64,000 bases of DNA from Mucilaginibacter sp. (lineage in GTDB: Bacteria; Bacteroidota; Bacteroidia; Sphingobacteriales; Sphingobacteriaceae): assembly GCA_028288305.1 (NCBI GenBank), contig JAQBOA010000052.1:117654-181653 (forward strand), given 5' to 3'. The notes beneath the pieces were generated by a model. It saw nothing but the letters and a program-made list of their open reading frames with translations, was not told the origin of the DNA and ran no database searches. Positions 16,800 through 26,364 of the stretch are shown one piece after another. The first letter of the stretch is position 1, and the number at the start of each line of letters is the position of its first letter. The position numbers and the translations under genes are program-made.

Positions 16800-18548
16800 C
16801 TAACGTTCGAGCGGTAGTTGCGTGAGTTGTTTTTTAATTCCAGCTAACAACTGATGAGGCTGAAAAGGTTTTAAAATACAATCTGCAAAACCACTTTCAA
16901 TAAGATCTGATAACATTTTTTGATCGACTAGTGAAGCGGTAAATGCAATAACGGGAATAGCAGGATATAATTTTTTTATCTCAAAAATTGCAGTATAACC
17001 ATTCAATACAGGCATTTCGAGATCTAATAAAACAATATCAAAGGCCTGAGTATTTTCCAGCGCTTCAAGTGCTTCTTTACCATTGTATACACCTAAAACA
17101 CTTGCTTTAAAACCTGTTAAAATTTTTTTTGCAACCATCATATTGATCTGATTGTCCTCTGCCAGTAAAATTCTAATACCAGATAAATTGTCTTCCGTTT
17201 GGGTGTTATTTTCTAAAAGTTGATGCAGCATATCGGCACACTTAAATTTCAAGTCAAAACTAAATTTACTCCCTTTTCCCTTTTCACTAACTAATTTAAG
17301 GTTGCTATTCATTAATTTTAACAATCGTACACATATAGTTAGTCCTAATCCCGTCCCGGTAAATTTCTTGGTATTTTCGTCATAAACTTGCCAAAAGCTT
17401 TCAAAAATCTTCTTTTGATCTTTCTCCTCAATCCCTATCCCCGTATCTTCAACGGTAAAGGCTACCTCTATAAATTGTTTGTCTGTGCTTTTACACAACA
17501 CTTCTAACCTTACAAATCCCTTTTCAGTAAACTTTAAGGCATTAGAGAACAAATTATTAAAAACCTGGATCAACCTTAAATCATCCGCCAGTACCGAAAC
17601 ATCAAGTTTGGGGTCTATGTCAATTTTTAGTTCCAGTTCTTTTTCCTGGAAAAGTACAACAAAAGGAATACTAACATTTAATAAAAGCTGCCTAAGGTTT
17701 AACTCAACTGGATGTATTTCGAGTTTATCTGCTTCTATTTTATTAAAATCAAGTATGTTATTCACCTGCTGCAGCATATGATCAGAACAATATTTTAATG
17801 TTTGAATATATTCTCCCTGCTTTGATAAACTGTGTTCTTGTTTTAATAAATTAATTACACCGATTATTCCATTTAAAGGAGTACGCAATTCATGGCTCAT
17901 AGTAGCAAGGAACTGGCTTCTGGAGTTAATCATCCGTGTGCTTTGTTCCATTAATTCATTTATATATTTTTTCTCAAAAATGATATAAGCTACTGCGAAC
18001 ACAATGGTTGAAGAAATAGCAACAATCCTATTAACAAAAGCCAGTTGGGTTATTTGAACTATATTGAAATCCTCGCGGGGGGCTACGTGCAGACCAATAA
18101 AAATGGAAATGGCAAATGAAAAAACAATGATGGAAATATAAATAAATGATTCCCGGTATTGGGTTTGTTTAAGGTTAACTATTATTGGCACAGCCACCAG
18201 AATAGGAAAAAAATACAAATATTCTTCCGACCGCAGTCCTTCCAGGTAGATTGAGGTAATTAACAACCCACAAATCATTGCAATAATAGAAACAGTAAGA
18301 TTTATAATGGCCTCGTTATACTTTAAAAGAATAAACATTAAAATGCCAAAGCAAAAGCAAGCCACTAAAAAAGACGAAACATAAAGACCTATAAAGGAAT
18401 CATAAATAGCGAGGCCTATCCCGGTAAATAAGGCAGCGATACCAAGCTCATATACCCTTTTTGAAACATTTTTGATATCAAAAAGCGGGTTTAGATGTTT
18501 GTCGTCTTCCTTAATTAATCTATGATATTTATCAGTAAGTTTATTCAT
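16800..18548 (-). CDS. hybrid sensor histidine kinase/response regulator
   Basis: 582 residues. Six hydrophobic segments occupy about residues 30-195 with no large periplasmic domain. The HisKA H-box is ATMSHELRTPLNGIIG near residue 218. The ATPase domain has N-box NNLFSNALKFT, G1 DTGIGIEE and G2 GTGLGL. A receiver domain fills about residues 450-575, with the acid pair LLAEDN and phospho-acceptor Asp in LLDLEMPVLNG. The signal is unknown and no partner regulator or HPt protein is adjacent. Confidence 0.88.
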   Translation of the reverse strand: MNKLTDKYHRLIKEDDKHLNPLFDIKNVSKRVYELGIAALFTGIGLAIYDSFIGLYVSSFLVACFCFGILMFILLKYNEAIINLTVSIIAMICGLLITSIYLEGLRSEEYLYFFPILVAVPIIVNLKQTQYRESFIYISIIVFSFAISIFIGLHVAPREDFNIVQITQLAFVNRIVAISSTIVFAVAYIIFEKKYINELMEQSTRMINSRSQFLATMSHELRTPLNGIIGVINLLKQEHSLSKQGEYIQTLKYCSDHMLQQVNNILDFNKIEADKLEIHPVELNLRQLLLNVSIPFVVLFQEKELELKIDIDPKLDVSVLADDLRLIQVFNNLFSNALKFTEKGFVRLEVLCKSTDKQFIEVAFTVEDTGIGIEEKDQKKIFESFWQVYDENTKKFTGTGLGLTICVRLLKLMNSNLKLVSEKGKGSKFSFDLKFKCADMLHQLLENNTQTEDNLSGIRILLAEDNQINMMVAKKILTGFKASVLGVYNGKEALEALENTQAFDIVLLDLEMPVLNGYTAIFEIKKLYPAIPVIAFTASLVDQKMLSDLIESGFADCILKPFQPHQLLAGIKKQLTQLPLER

Positions 18549-18875
18549 TAGGGGTAATTGTTCATTATGCTAAACTTTCAACTATTTTAAATTCAGCACT
18601 TTATTTTTGTGCACATTCAATCTTTGTACATGCTTTATGTTTTATGTAATTTATGTTATACAACAACTAAACGAAAAATGTTACAATGCTGTACAAAAGG
18701 CCTTTAATAAATTCAGGTTACTCCTGACAGTTCTATCTTTATCAAGGTCCCTCATATTCCTGGACAATCAATGTTAATAGGTCCTATGCTATTATTCAGC
18801 AAACTTATCAATTAAAACTAATTAATTTAATAAATACTAATATTTTTAGTATCGTATTATCTGGGATAATAGTGA

Positions 18876-19022
18876 ATTATTCATTTCGTTGACATCACAC
18901 ATTTCCCTAATACTATACTCGATTATCCATTCCGGGGAAGAGGCTGTTATCTTATTGAAGGCAAGGTGGTACAGGATTTTGATTTCCAGAGTATTGAAGT
19001 AGTAAAGTTTAATAAACTATAG
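18876..19022 (+). pseudogene. C-terminal remnant of a DnaE-type (error-prone) DNA polymerase
   Basis: An open stretch of 48 codons ends at TAG (19020-19022) and encodes VDITHFPNTILDYPFRGRG, then CYLIEGKVVQDFDFQSIEVV. The pattern THFP..L..YPFRG.G.YL..GKVV..F.F.S.EV is recalled from the C-terminus of DnaE2-like alpha subunits in Bacteroidota. An in-frame stop lies just upstream, and I cannot recognise the rest of the gene in 18549-18875, so only the tail remains. The identification rests on remembered similarity. Confidence 0.5.
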
Positions 19023-19100
19023 ATAAAAGGGAACCCGGCTTCGAATTAAAATTAATGTTGCCTAAAATAAACCAACACAATAGGCACAAAAAAGCATAAA

Positions 19101-19130
19101 AAAACCCCTCTATTAATTAGAGAGGTTTTG
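19101..19130 (-). terminator. terminator of tRNA-Lys
   Basis: On the minus strand a short stem (CCTCT at 19107-19111 against AGAGG at 19121-19125) is followed by a run of T. It starts directly after the tRNA 3' end. Confidence 0.6.
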
Positions 19131-19203
19131 TGATCCCGCTGGGATTCGAACCCAGGACCCCAACATTAAAAGTGTTATGCTCTACCAGCTGAGCTACGGA
19201 ATC
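19131..19203 (-). tRNA. tRNA-Lys(UUU)
   Basis: 73 nt. The acceptor GATTCCG pairs with CGGGATC. The D arm is GCTCAGCTGGTAGAGC, the anticodon loop CTTTTAA has anticodon TTT, and the T loop is GTTCGAATC. CCA is not encoded. Confidence 0.95.
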
Positions 19204-19232
19204 GGCCTTAAACGCTTTTGTTTAAAGTGGTG

Positions 19233-19263
19233 CAAATATAGGAGTATTGAACATTGTTAGCAA
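19233..19263 (-). promoter_or_regulatory. promoter of tRNA-Lys
   Basis: On the minus strand a -7 element TATATTTG (19240-19233) is preceded by TTG (19263-19261) with a 20-bp spacer. This matches the Bacteroidota sigma-A pattern TTTG/TAnnTTTG. It lies 30 bp upstream of the tRNA. Confidence 0.6.
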
Positions 19264-19315
19264 GGCTTATTTTAATTTATTTTCAAGCTTAATTAAGCCC
19301 TTAATTATCAATAGC

Positions 19316-20332
19316 CTACATCTTTAAAACACCTATTTTACCTCCATTTCCAGCCAGCAGAACAAGTTTTCCATGCTTTGCCTTGCGGCAAACGTTGTAA
19401 CTTGTATCGTCAATTTTTGACCATGTTTTACCACCATCGGTGGTAATATTGCTGCCTGGAATACCTGTAGAAAGGAAAATATTACCTTGAATAAACTCAA
19501 CACAGGATTGAAAACCAGCAGGTTGTTTAGAAGGAATACTAAAAAATAAATTGGAGTGTACTTTTTTAATAGCGGCTACCGAATCAGTTTTTTTATCGTC
19601 AGCATAATCTCCTCCAACAAATATCCCTTTGTTTCCAGCAAAAGAAAATGAAAAAGCACCCTGACTTTGCTTTCCATGCGGTATCGGCAGATTTGAATAG
19701 TTCCATGAATCAGCCTGCGAATATGATAATAACCGGACAGTGGTTCCTCCTGTAACTATATCTATCTCTGCCTTATAGAGGCGTAAACAAGTGCCACTCG
19801 CAGCAAATGCGGCTTCTCCAGGTAAAGCGTCAGGTCTATCTTTAAACATATTCCAGGTTTCCCCACCGTCTTTAGTTTCCATTAATAAAAACTTATTATT
19901 GATTGGATCTCCAAGAACATAGCCATGCTGATGATCTGCAAAATCCATCGCATCAAAAAAATAAGTGGTATCAGTATTTTGATATTTTACCTGCCAGTTT
20001 GCCCCGCCATCTATGGTTTTTAATATTATTGCCGGCGTACCCGAACTCATGATCACTGCTTCTTTATCGGAAAATGCTTCAATATCTCTGAAGTCAGACT
20101 TTTCAAATCCCTTTATCTGTTGCCAGTTCCAACTTTTACCGCCATCTATAGTAATTGCAATATAACCTTTACTCCCGCTTATCCAGGCAACGTTATCATC
20201 AACTACTGATAGCCCACGGATGCTCGTAGGTTTACCTTGTTGCAATTGTTCAATATGCTGGGCTTTTAAACATGAAACAAAAAACAAAAGAAACAGTATA
20301 GAAATGGAAGGTAAAAAGTAAGTTTTTTTCAT
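19316..20332 (-). CDS. BNR/YCF48-like beta-propeller protein
   Basis: 338 residues with a signal peptide ending SCLKAQ; the Cys there could also be a weak lipobox. Repeated motifs of the type TIDGGKSW, TIDGGANW, TKDGGETW and TTDGGKTW mark Asp-box (BNR) propeller blades, as in the photosystem-assembly factor YCF48/HCF136 family. Bacteroidota have many secreted members without known function, sometimes labelled oxidoreductase. There is no catalytic motif to call an enzyme. It stands alone between tRNA genes. Confidence 0.65.
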   Translation of the reverse strand: MKKTYFLPSISILFLLFFVSCLKAQHIEQLQQGKPTSIRGLSVVDDNVAWISGSKGYIAITIDGGKSWNWQQIKGFEKSDFRDIEAFSDKEAVIMSSGTPAIILKTIDGGANWQVKYQNTDTTYFFDAMDFADHQHGYVLGDPINNKFLLMETKDGGETWNMFKDRPDALPGEAAFAASGTCLRLYKAEIDIVTGGTTVRLLSYSQADSWNYSNLPIPHGKQSQGAFSFSFAGNKGIFVGGDYADDKKTDSVAAIKKVHSNLFFSIPSKQPAGFQSCVEFIQGNIFLSTGIPGSNITTDGGKTWSKIDDTSYNVCRKAKHGKLVLLAGNGGKIGVLKM

Positions 20333-20444
20333 CGTATCCGGGATTAAAAATAAAATAGTTCTCCGAAATTAATTCTTACTTCATCAAGTTGCAATCAATA
20401 ATTGTTTTTTAATATTTATTGAATTACATTTTGTCCGAAACGAT

Positions 20445-20452
20445 TATATTTG
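20445..20452 (+). promoter_or_regulatory. -7 element upstream of the tRNA-Leu pair
   Basis: TATATTTG matches TAnnTTTG and lies about 80 bp upstream of the first tRNA-Leu. The TTTTG at 20429 is too close for the usual spacing, so the -33 part is unclear. Confidence 0.4.
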
Positions 20453-20531
20453 CACCCTTGTTTAAAGTAATAGTTGCAGGCAGCAAAAAAGAATCTTGGT
20501 ACCTGACACCAAATACTTGATACTAAAGAAT

Positions 20532-20615
20532 GCCCGGATGGCGAAATTGGTAAACGTTGCGGTCTCAGAAGCCGTTGAGAATTGTCTCTTGAGAGTTCGA
20601 GTCTCTCTTCGGGCA
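20532..20615 (+). tRNA. tRNA-Leu(CAG)
   Basis: 84 nt. The acceptor GCCCGGA pairs with TTCGGGC. The anticodon loop CTCAGAA has anticodon CAG, and there is a long class II variable arm (TTGAGAATTGTCTCTTGA). The T arm is GAGAGTTCGAGTCTCTC. Confidence 0.92.
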
Positions 20616-20630
20616 CATCCTTTATTAAGT

Positions 20631-20717
20631 TATTAAGTCGATAGCCTTAAGCCTTGAGTCTGAAGTCAACCAAGTAATAGACTTAGAACTTTCGACTTAA
20701 GACTTTAGACTTCAAAA
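20631..20717. repeat. degenerate 8-bp-phased AAGTCT-type repeat
   Basis: Variants such as AAGTCTAA, GACTTAGA and TTAAGACT follow one another in 8-bp steps between the two tRNA-Leu genes. It resembles in style, but not sequence, the GTTGNAAN octamer tracts at 26365 and 60797. Confidence 0.4.
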
Positions 20718-20801
20718 GCCCAGGTGGCGAAATTGGTAGACGCACCATCTTGAGGGGGTGGCATTCGCAAGGATGTACGAGTTCGAATCTCGTTCTGGGC
20801 A
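20718..20801 (+). tRNA. tRNA-Leu(GAG), likely integration site
   Basis: 84 nt. The acceptor GCCCAGG pairs with TCTGGGC. The anticodon stem CCATC/GGTGG closes the loop TTGAGGG, giving anticodon GAG, and a class II variable arm is present. An integrase remnant begins about 100 bp downstream, so the 3' end of this tRNA is the probable attachment site. I found no second copy of its 3' end elsewhere in the window. Confidence 0.92.
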
Positions 20802-20904
20802 CAAAAAATACAGCTAAAATAGCCTCATTGAGCGCTTTTTAAAACATGGTCAAAAAAGCGGGGTAAAATACGGGGTAAGTTTTAAAAATTACCGTTCTTT
20901 GTGT

Positions 20905-21480
20905 GTGGCAACTCGTAAACTCAAATTATACAAGGATCCTAAAATTGTCCATTGCAAAAATGGCGACTGGTATGTCAGCTATTATTTTCGTGACCCTTAA
21001 AATCCCCTCAAATGGCTGCCGGAATTTAAAGAAAGGTGCTGCCTGAATTATATTAAAGATTTTAATGAAAGAGAACGAGAATTTGAAATTCTACGACTCG
21101 ATGGGCTGCATTGGCTACAGGCAGGTAATACTCCGTTTGACGATGAATTCAACGTTAAGGAGAAAGTAATTGAAACAGAGGCTTTGATTGAAAAGTCTAA
21201 AAAAACAAAAGAGGAATGGTCAATTAAGTTTGCAATAGACAAATATCTTACCTATATAGAGGATAATACTCGAAAGGAAGAGAGCCTGGATGGCTATTCT
21301 CCACGTACGGCTGGAACCTATAAAAATCACATTACCCATTTTAATAATTGGTGCATCGAAAATGATCTAATAAACAAACATGCATGGTTTTTTAATGAAT
21401 TTGAACTGGAACAATTTCTAAATGACCGTGCCGATATTCAAGAATGGAGCGGCCGAACATATAATAATTACCTTGAATTC
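20905..21480 (+). pseudogene. tyrosine recombinase (integrase), N-terminal part only
   Basis: The frame starts near GTG GCA ACT CGT and reads ATRKLKLYKDPKIVHCKNGD and then WYVSYYFRDP, a typical start of Bacteroidota phage integrases. A TAA follows at once, then the frame continues as LNYIKDFNEREREFEILRLD and a SAM-like DNA-binding domain (SPRTAGTYKNHITHFNNWC, WSGRTYNNYL). It stops at about 21480 where the sequence becomes the 3' end of the tape-measure gene on the other strand. The catalytic domain with its R-H-R-Y residues is absent, so it cannot recombine. Confidence 0.8.
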
Positions 21481-23420
21481 CCATCTGTAAATATACCGCC
21501 GACAGCATAACCCCGGCCAGGATTAGTTATTGAGAAATCACGTCCACCAAAACCGACATTTATAGCACTTACCAAATTTCGTGCCCATGGGACCTGCATA
21601 GCTTCGGATACTACAATGCCTTCACCCGAGCGTAAATAAGCGTTGGTATTATCTGTTTTGCTGTAACCTGGTAATACTCCGCCATAACCATCCGATTTGT
21701 AGTGCAATCCACCTTTAGCGTATGCAGGTGGTTTTTGGGATGTTATTGCAGCTATCTGTATGGCAGTTTCCGCTATTATTACGGGTATCGCTATAGCACC
21801 GAGTACACCTGTTTGTGCTTCTGCCTTAGTTATCGCTATGGCACCGTTTATAACTGCCTGAGCAACGGATGCTTCCTGCTCTTGTTTAAAGGCCTTTAAT
21901 TTTATCTTACCCTCCTGTTGCTTATATTTTTGCGCAATTGCCAGTTTTTGTGCTGATGTTAAGCTATTGTTACTAAGCTCTGCGGCTTTATCTTTTTCAA
22001 GGTTTGCAATCTTTGCATCGCTTTGCTGTTTAATGCTTTTATTTAGCACATTAAGGGCATCAGTTGCTATTTTGCCTGCTGATTGTTTGGCATAATCTTC
22101 AACTTGTTGCAGCGCCGTTTTTTCTTTCTTTACGGTTTTATCGGCAGTACTTTGTTCAATGGTAGTATTAAAACCTCCAGCCGGCTGTGAGGCAAGATTA
22201 TTGTTTGAAAGGGTTGGTGGTCCGCCAGAGACGGCAGTAAGCGGGCCATCGTCTGGTTGTTTCTGATTATTACTTTTATCCTGCTCCTGGTATGCGGCTC
22301 TAGCCCTGTCGGCTAAGTCTTTATAATATTTTATCTGTCTTTCGACAGACCTCTTAACTTTATCCTCATGATCATCTACATGTTTTCCCGCTTGTTCATA
22401 TCCATTTTTGTAAGCAGTTACCATTTGGTTAGCGGTATCTTCCACGCCTTTTTTGACAGCATTGAATCCTGTCCCTATTTTATCAGTAGCGTCAGTTACG
22501 CCGGTAAATGCCTGGACAGCGCCATTGGCAATCTTTTTGAAATCGAGATGAATAATCCCATCCAATATTACACTGAAAGCTTTAAACCGGTTAATGATAT
22601 TTTCCTTTATCATATTACCTAATGCTTTAAAACTTTCAACCGGATGGGTTACTGCATCAACTATTATCTTACCAAGACCAGCAAATGCTTTGTGTATAAT
22701 TTCAATAACCTGTCCCACTGCAGATATGGCCCCCCTTAGTTGTTTACTTCCTTCGGTGGTTTTTGTAAAATAATCAACTAACGATTGTAACACCAATACT
22801 AACAAACTAAAACCGGTTGTTTTTATAGCTTCGCCAACACCCGTAAAACCAGTTTGAACAATGGATAAGCCACTTTTTAATGTCTCAAAGCCTTTGGCTG
22901 CTTCTTCCAAACTTGGCCCAAAAGTCCCTGATACACCTTTAAGCTTATCAAAGCTTGAGCTTAATGCATTTACTGTTGCTTTATGTACATCAAATACCTC
23001 GCGACTTTTGGTAAGACTAGTTATCTGATCGGTAATAGTATTTGATAATGTGCTTATTTGTGTATTTAGTGTTTTAATTTTTTCAGAATGATCGCCTTCT
23101 GATTTTGACAAGCTATCGTGCTGTTGCAATAATGAAACCATCAAGTCCTTATTTTTTTGTAAGGTAGTATTTGACGAATCGATTGCTTTTACATTATTTT
23201 CAATTGCTTTACTGTGGCTTTCAATTGCTGTTTGGGCAGTTTTTACCTGTACTGCCATGTCCTGGAAAGCTTTTGTATTTTGCAGCCCGGCATCGGTTAA
23301 TTGTTTTTGTTTTTGAAGTAAGCTGTCCAATGTCTGGTTTAAATCAGTCACATTTTTCTTTAGCTGATCTGTTTCTGCCTCAACCTGTATGAGTATTTTT
23401 TTGTTAATATCGTCTGCCAT
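21468..23420 (-). CDS. phage tail tape-measure protein, 3' end at a deletion junction
   Basis: 650 residues from MADDINKKI; the open frame extends 13 codons further upstream into the operator region. The N-terminal 150 residues are heptad-rich coiled coil (repeated Q, K, L; for example LQKNKDLMVSLLQQHDSL). A hydrophobic stretch follows around residues 200-330, then a Lys/Gln-rich helix (about 460-540) and a hydrophobic segment. The C-terminus GYAVGGIFTDGNSR ends abruptly where integrase sequence begins on the other strand, so the last few residues probably come from the fusion. Short for a tape measure. It sets tail length in functional phages. Confidence 0.65.
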   Translation of the reverse strand: MADDINKKILIQVEAETDQLKKNVTDLNQTLDSLLQKQKQLTDAGLQNTKAFQDMAVQVKTAQTAIESHSKAIENNVKAIDSSNTTLQKNKDLMVSLLQQHDSLSKSEGDHSEKIKTLNTQISTLSNTITDQITSLTKSREVFDVHKATVNALSSSFDKLKGVSGTFGPSLEEAAKGFETLKSGLSIVQTGFTGVGEAIKTTGFSLLVLVLQSLVDYFTKTTEGSKQLRGAISAVGQVIEIIHKAFAGLGKIIVDAVTHPVESFKALGNMIKENIINRFKAFSVILDGIIHLDFKKIANGAVQAFTGVTDATDKIGTGFNAVKKGVEDTANQMVTAYKNGYEQAGKHVDDHEDKVKRSVERQIKYYKDLADRARAAYQEQDKSNNQKQPDDGPLTAVSGGPPTLSNNNLASQPAGGFNTTIEQSTADKTVKKEKTALQQVEDYAKQSAGKIATDALNVLNKSIKQQSDAKIANLEKDKAAELSNNSLTSAQKLAIAQKYKQQEGKIKLKAFKQEQEASVAQAVINGAIAITKAEAQTGVLGAIAIPVIIAETAIQIAAITSQKPPAYAKGGLHYKSDGYGGVLPGYSKTDNTNAYLRSGEGIVVSEAMQVPWARNLVSAINVGFGGRDFSITNPGRGYAVGGIFTDGNSR

Positions 23421-23442
23421 TGTTTTAAATTTTTTAATGAAT

Positions 23443-23462
23443 ATTATGCCAAATGGCATAAT
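23443..23462. promoter_or_regulatory. palindromic operator candidate, copy 1
   Basis: Arms ATTATGCCA and TGGCATAAT are perfect over 9 bp with AA between. It lies 23 bp upstream of the tape-measure start. The same core ATGCCA-N2-TGGCAT occurs at 32953 and 34631. Confidence 0.55.
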
Positions 23463-23477
23463 GTCGTTTTAAAATAA

Positions 23478-23492
23478 GCCCGAAAAACGGGC
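23478..23492 (-). terminator. short hairpin after the secreted cargo gene
   Basis: GCCCG-AAAAA-CGGGC, 13 bp after the stop of the gene at 23505, followed on the minus strand by a T-rich tract. It would separate that gene from the tape-measure unit. Confidence 0.5.
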
Positions 23493-23504
23493 GTTATTTT
23501 CTTA

Positions 23505-24092
23505 CTAAAAATCAGATTTCTCTTTTGCTTTTTGCTTATCGATAACCCGACCTACAAGCTCGCTATCTTGATATTTTAGTATAACGGCTAAGGAAACATC
23601 AACAGACGCCTTAATCGTATTTTTGGAAGGCTCCGATTGCCAAATGGTAAAATACTCTACTTTGCCATCTTTCATAGCATCGATTTTTATGCCATCATCA
23701 TCCTCATTATTATAAGGTTCCTGATAGTTCTTATGGTCAAAGCCTTTTCCGTAATTTTCGCTAATATCATTTACCAATATTTTGTAATATTCAATAGTTT
23801 TTGCATCCAACCCCGGATCAAATATAAAATCAGCTTCAAATGCTTTATCATCAACAAATTTCACCATAAATGCTCCAGCATCTCTATGCCCTAATTTTAT
23901 ATTTTTATAATACAGAAATTCGGGCGTACTTTCTTTTTTACCCAAAATGCCCCCTTTGGCATTTAAAGCTGCGATAACAGCAGCACGGCTGCTGCCAAAT
24001 TTTATTCCTAAGAAGCCATCAACGGGCTTTGTTGTTTGTGAAATCCCCAAAAAAGGAATTAATAAGAGAGCGATAAGTAAGGTCTTTTTCAT
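23505..24092 (-). CDS. secreted protein of unknown function, prophage cargo
   Basis: 195 residues. A signal peptide (LLIALLLIPFLGISQT) leads into a small domain starting GFLGIKFGSSRAAVIAAL, a pattern also seen at the start of other exported Bacteroidota proteins of unknown function. It is Lys-, Asp- and Phe-rich. It sits between two tail genes, with its own hairpin downstream and 206 bp of gene-free DNA upstream. It therefore looks like an independently transcribed moron rather than a virion gene. No function can be assigned. Confidence 0.55.
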   Translation of the reverse strand: MKKTLLIALLLIPFLGISQTTKPVDGFLGIKFGSSRAAVIAALNAKGGILGKKESTPEFLYYKNIKLGHRDAGAFMVKFVDDKAFEADFIFDPGLDAKTIEYYKILVNDISENYGKGFDHKNYQEPYNNEDDDGIKIDAMKDGKVEYFTIWQSEPSKNTIKASVDVSLAVILKYQDSELVGRVIDKQKAKEKSDF

Positions 24093-24298
24093 AATTTATT
24101 TGCTAATTTTTTTGGTAAATTTAATAAAGTAAATTTAATATGCAAGTTATCAATCAACTTTTTCTAGCTCATTAACCTAAGAAAAATAAAGATTATTTAA
24201 ACAGCTAACTTTCAGCGACATCTTTTAAAATTCTATTTGAAAAAAATGAATTCAAATTAAAAACATATACTTTTATTTTAATTAGTGCCGAGAAAAAA

Positions 24299-26359
24299 TC
24301 ATCCCAATTTTACCAATTCTACCTTTGTTGGCTGCCCTTTACGCCAGGCGTCTATTTTATTGATGTAATAATATGCACTATCTTGTTGTAAATATATTGG
24401 GATAAGCAGGTCAAGCTCCAATATATCCCTGGGGGTAAGTAAAATATACCGTACCACTTTTTTGGTTTGCGTAAGTATTTTTTCCAGTTCGGGATAATAC
24501 TTTTTTCGCAAATCATCAAACAATAAACTTGCCCCACCATAACCTGATTCAGGTTCGGGCGCATCCAATTTATAAAAGTAAGGAGTGCTTATTATATCGT
24601 TTATATAACGATTATTACCAGCACCGTCAGTAAATGTAACAGTTTTGTCTAAAGCTCCAATATTTAGTTTTTGGTCTATCAATATTCTTGGCGTCACTCC
24701 TATGGAAAAATCATTATTACCACTTGTATTGTCAATCATAGTGATCTGGGCAATAGTCCCACCATAAAAAGGGCGGTTAAGTGTAACTCCAAAGGGACTT
24801 ACAAATAATTGTGTACTTGCCGGTAATGTTTGGTCTGCAATGTTCATTTGTGACCAACCGAATTTTAAGGGTAATATATTTTTATCAGTCTGGTATTGCA
24901 TATAATTTACCTGTGCATAATTACCAAGTTGAAATGTGACCTGTTTGCCCTGATTAAGGCATTTAGTGGTCCAATCTTTTGCGATTGGGATATTATTTAC
25001 AATATCCCGAAATGAATTAAAAGATATTGTTTTGCTTGTATTTTCGGTTTGACAAACAATACCAAAACGCTGCAATGTATCCTTTAAAAGATCCTTTTGG
25101 GAAATGTCAGGAAATATACGTTCACATTGAACTGTCTGGCCAAATAGCACTAACTGATTATTTGATTTAATAGTTAATTCTGCACCCTGTGCCATGCTGA
25201 AATTTGATTGTGAATAACCATTAAATCTGTACGTTATCCTTATTTTTCCATTAGCCGGTAATTCTGTTTGAAATGAAAGAACTGTTTTTGATGTTATAGT
25301 ATAACCATGTCTATAAGGTCCCTTACGTATTAAGGTTGGATTACCTGATAAATAAAAGTTAGAACTAGTTAATGGAGTATCTCCGTTAACCGGATCGGTA
25401 TACATTATTATAATGTCAATATTTGCTGCATAACTCCCGTTATAATTACCGTAAAAATAAAATGATGGGATAGTCAAAGCTATGGTAACATTGCTTATTT
25501 CGTTTGTTGTATAAATACCTGTCGAAGGATCATAAAAGCCGCTTATGTTTGATATAATATTAGGAAATAATATGGTACCACCTGGTTGGGAAAGATTGTT
25601 ATAAGTAACGTTTAATGATTGTGCCAATGATACATCGCACCCTTTATTATTGCTTTGATTTTGATAATCAGTACCGTGCTCAAAGTTTCCGTTTGAAAAT
25701 TGGGCGATCATTAAAGGATAAAGCGGGTCAACCAATAATGAACCTGTACCTTTATAACCTGCAGATTGTAATAAAAGATCAACGGCTGTTTTAATAAAAA
25801 ATCCTGGACGCATATTACGAACATCAATGGGAGCAGTAAAATCATCAGTTATTAAACCATAGTCAATTACAGGCCATATCCAGCCATCAGTTTTAGTTTG
25901 TGAACCTGCTACATTGTCCAAATTCCATACATGGTCATAAGGTTGCCAAACTAAATTCTGTCCGTAATTACTCCATTGGCTGGTACTATCACCCATGCCA
26001 TATAGTTTGCCATTAATTGCATCAAAAAAATCTACGTTACCCGATAGGATGGTGATATTTGCCGTATTCTGATCAATCCCATTTAATTCCCCAATACCAT
26101 AAGGGATTATCTCCAAACCATCTTGTATAAGCTTTGCCTGGTACTTTTGATAAGGCAGGTTATTACTAAAGGGTATGTCATCCGGAAAACCAAGTATCCG
26201 CCGGTTGCGCTGCGTTAAAGGCAATTTAAACTGGTTTGAGGTATTTCCTTGTTGGTTTTTTACTTCGGCCAGATCATTGATCTGGAAAGTAAGCGCAACC
26301 GGGCTATCATTACTCAGATCGACTAATTGATCGTTTAAATATAGTTGGAGTTGGTCCAT
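24299..26359 (-). CDS. phage tail/baseplate protein, large
   Basis: 686 residues without signal peptide or membrane segment. The N-terminus LYLNDQLVDLSNDSPVALTF and the segment NQFKLPLTQRNRRILGF resemble tail-associated proteins in Bacteroidota prophages (from memory). The remainder is Asn-, Gly-, Tyr- and Thr-rich beta structure. Position between the tape measure and another large beta protein supports a tail-tip or baseplate role. The specific function is unknown. Confidence 0.5.
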   Translation of the reverse strand: MDQLQLYLNDQLVDLSNDSPVALTFQINDLAEVKNQQGNTSNQFKLPLTQRNRRILGFPDDIPFSNNLPYQKYQAKLIQDGLEIIPYGIGELNGIDQNTANITILSGNVDFFDAINGKLYGMGDSTSQWSNYGQNLVWQPYDHVWNLDNVAGSQTKTDGWIWPVIDYGLITDDFTAPIDVRNMRPGFFIKTAVDLLLQSAGYKGTGSLLVDPLYPLMIAQFSNGNFEHGTDYQNQSNNKGCDVSLAQSLNVTYNNLSQPGGTILFPNIISNISGFYDPSTGIYTTNEISNVTIALTIPSFYFYGNYNGSYAANIDIIIMYTDPVNGDTPLTSSNFYLSGNPTLIRKGPYRHGYTITSKTVLSFQTELPANGKIRITYRFNGYSQSNFSMAQGAELTIKSNNQLVLFGQTVQCERIFPDISQKDLLKDTLQRFGIVCQTENTSKTISFNSFRDIVNNIPIAKDWTTKCLNQGKQVTFQLGNYAQVNYMQYQTDKNILPLKFGWSQMNIADQTLPASTQLFVSPFGVTLNRPFYGGTIAQITMIDNTSGNNDFSIGVTPRILIDQKLNIGALDKTVTFTDGAGNNRYINDIISTPYFYKLDAPEPESGYGGASLLFDDLRKKYYPELEKILTQTKKVVRYILLTPRDILELDLLIPIYLQQDSAYYYINKIDAWRKGQPTKVELVKLG

Positions 26360-26364
26360 TTATT

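Noticed and set aside
22368..22622. Plus-strand open frame within the tape-measure gene
   Set aside because: Shadow of a long real gene on the other strand; no recognisable protein pattern.
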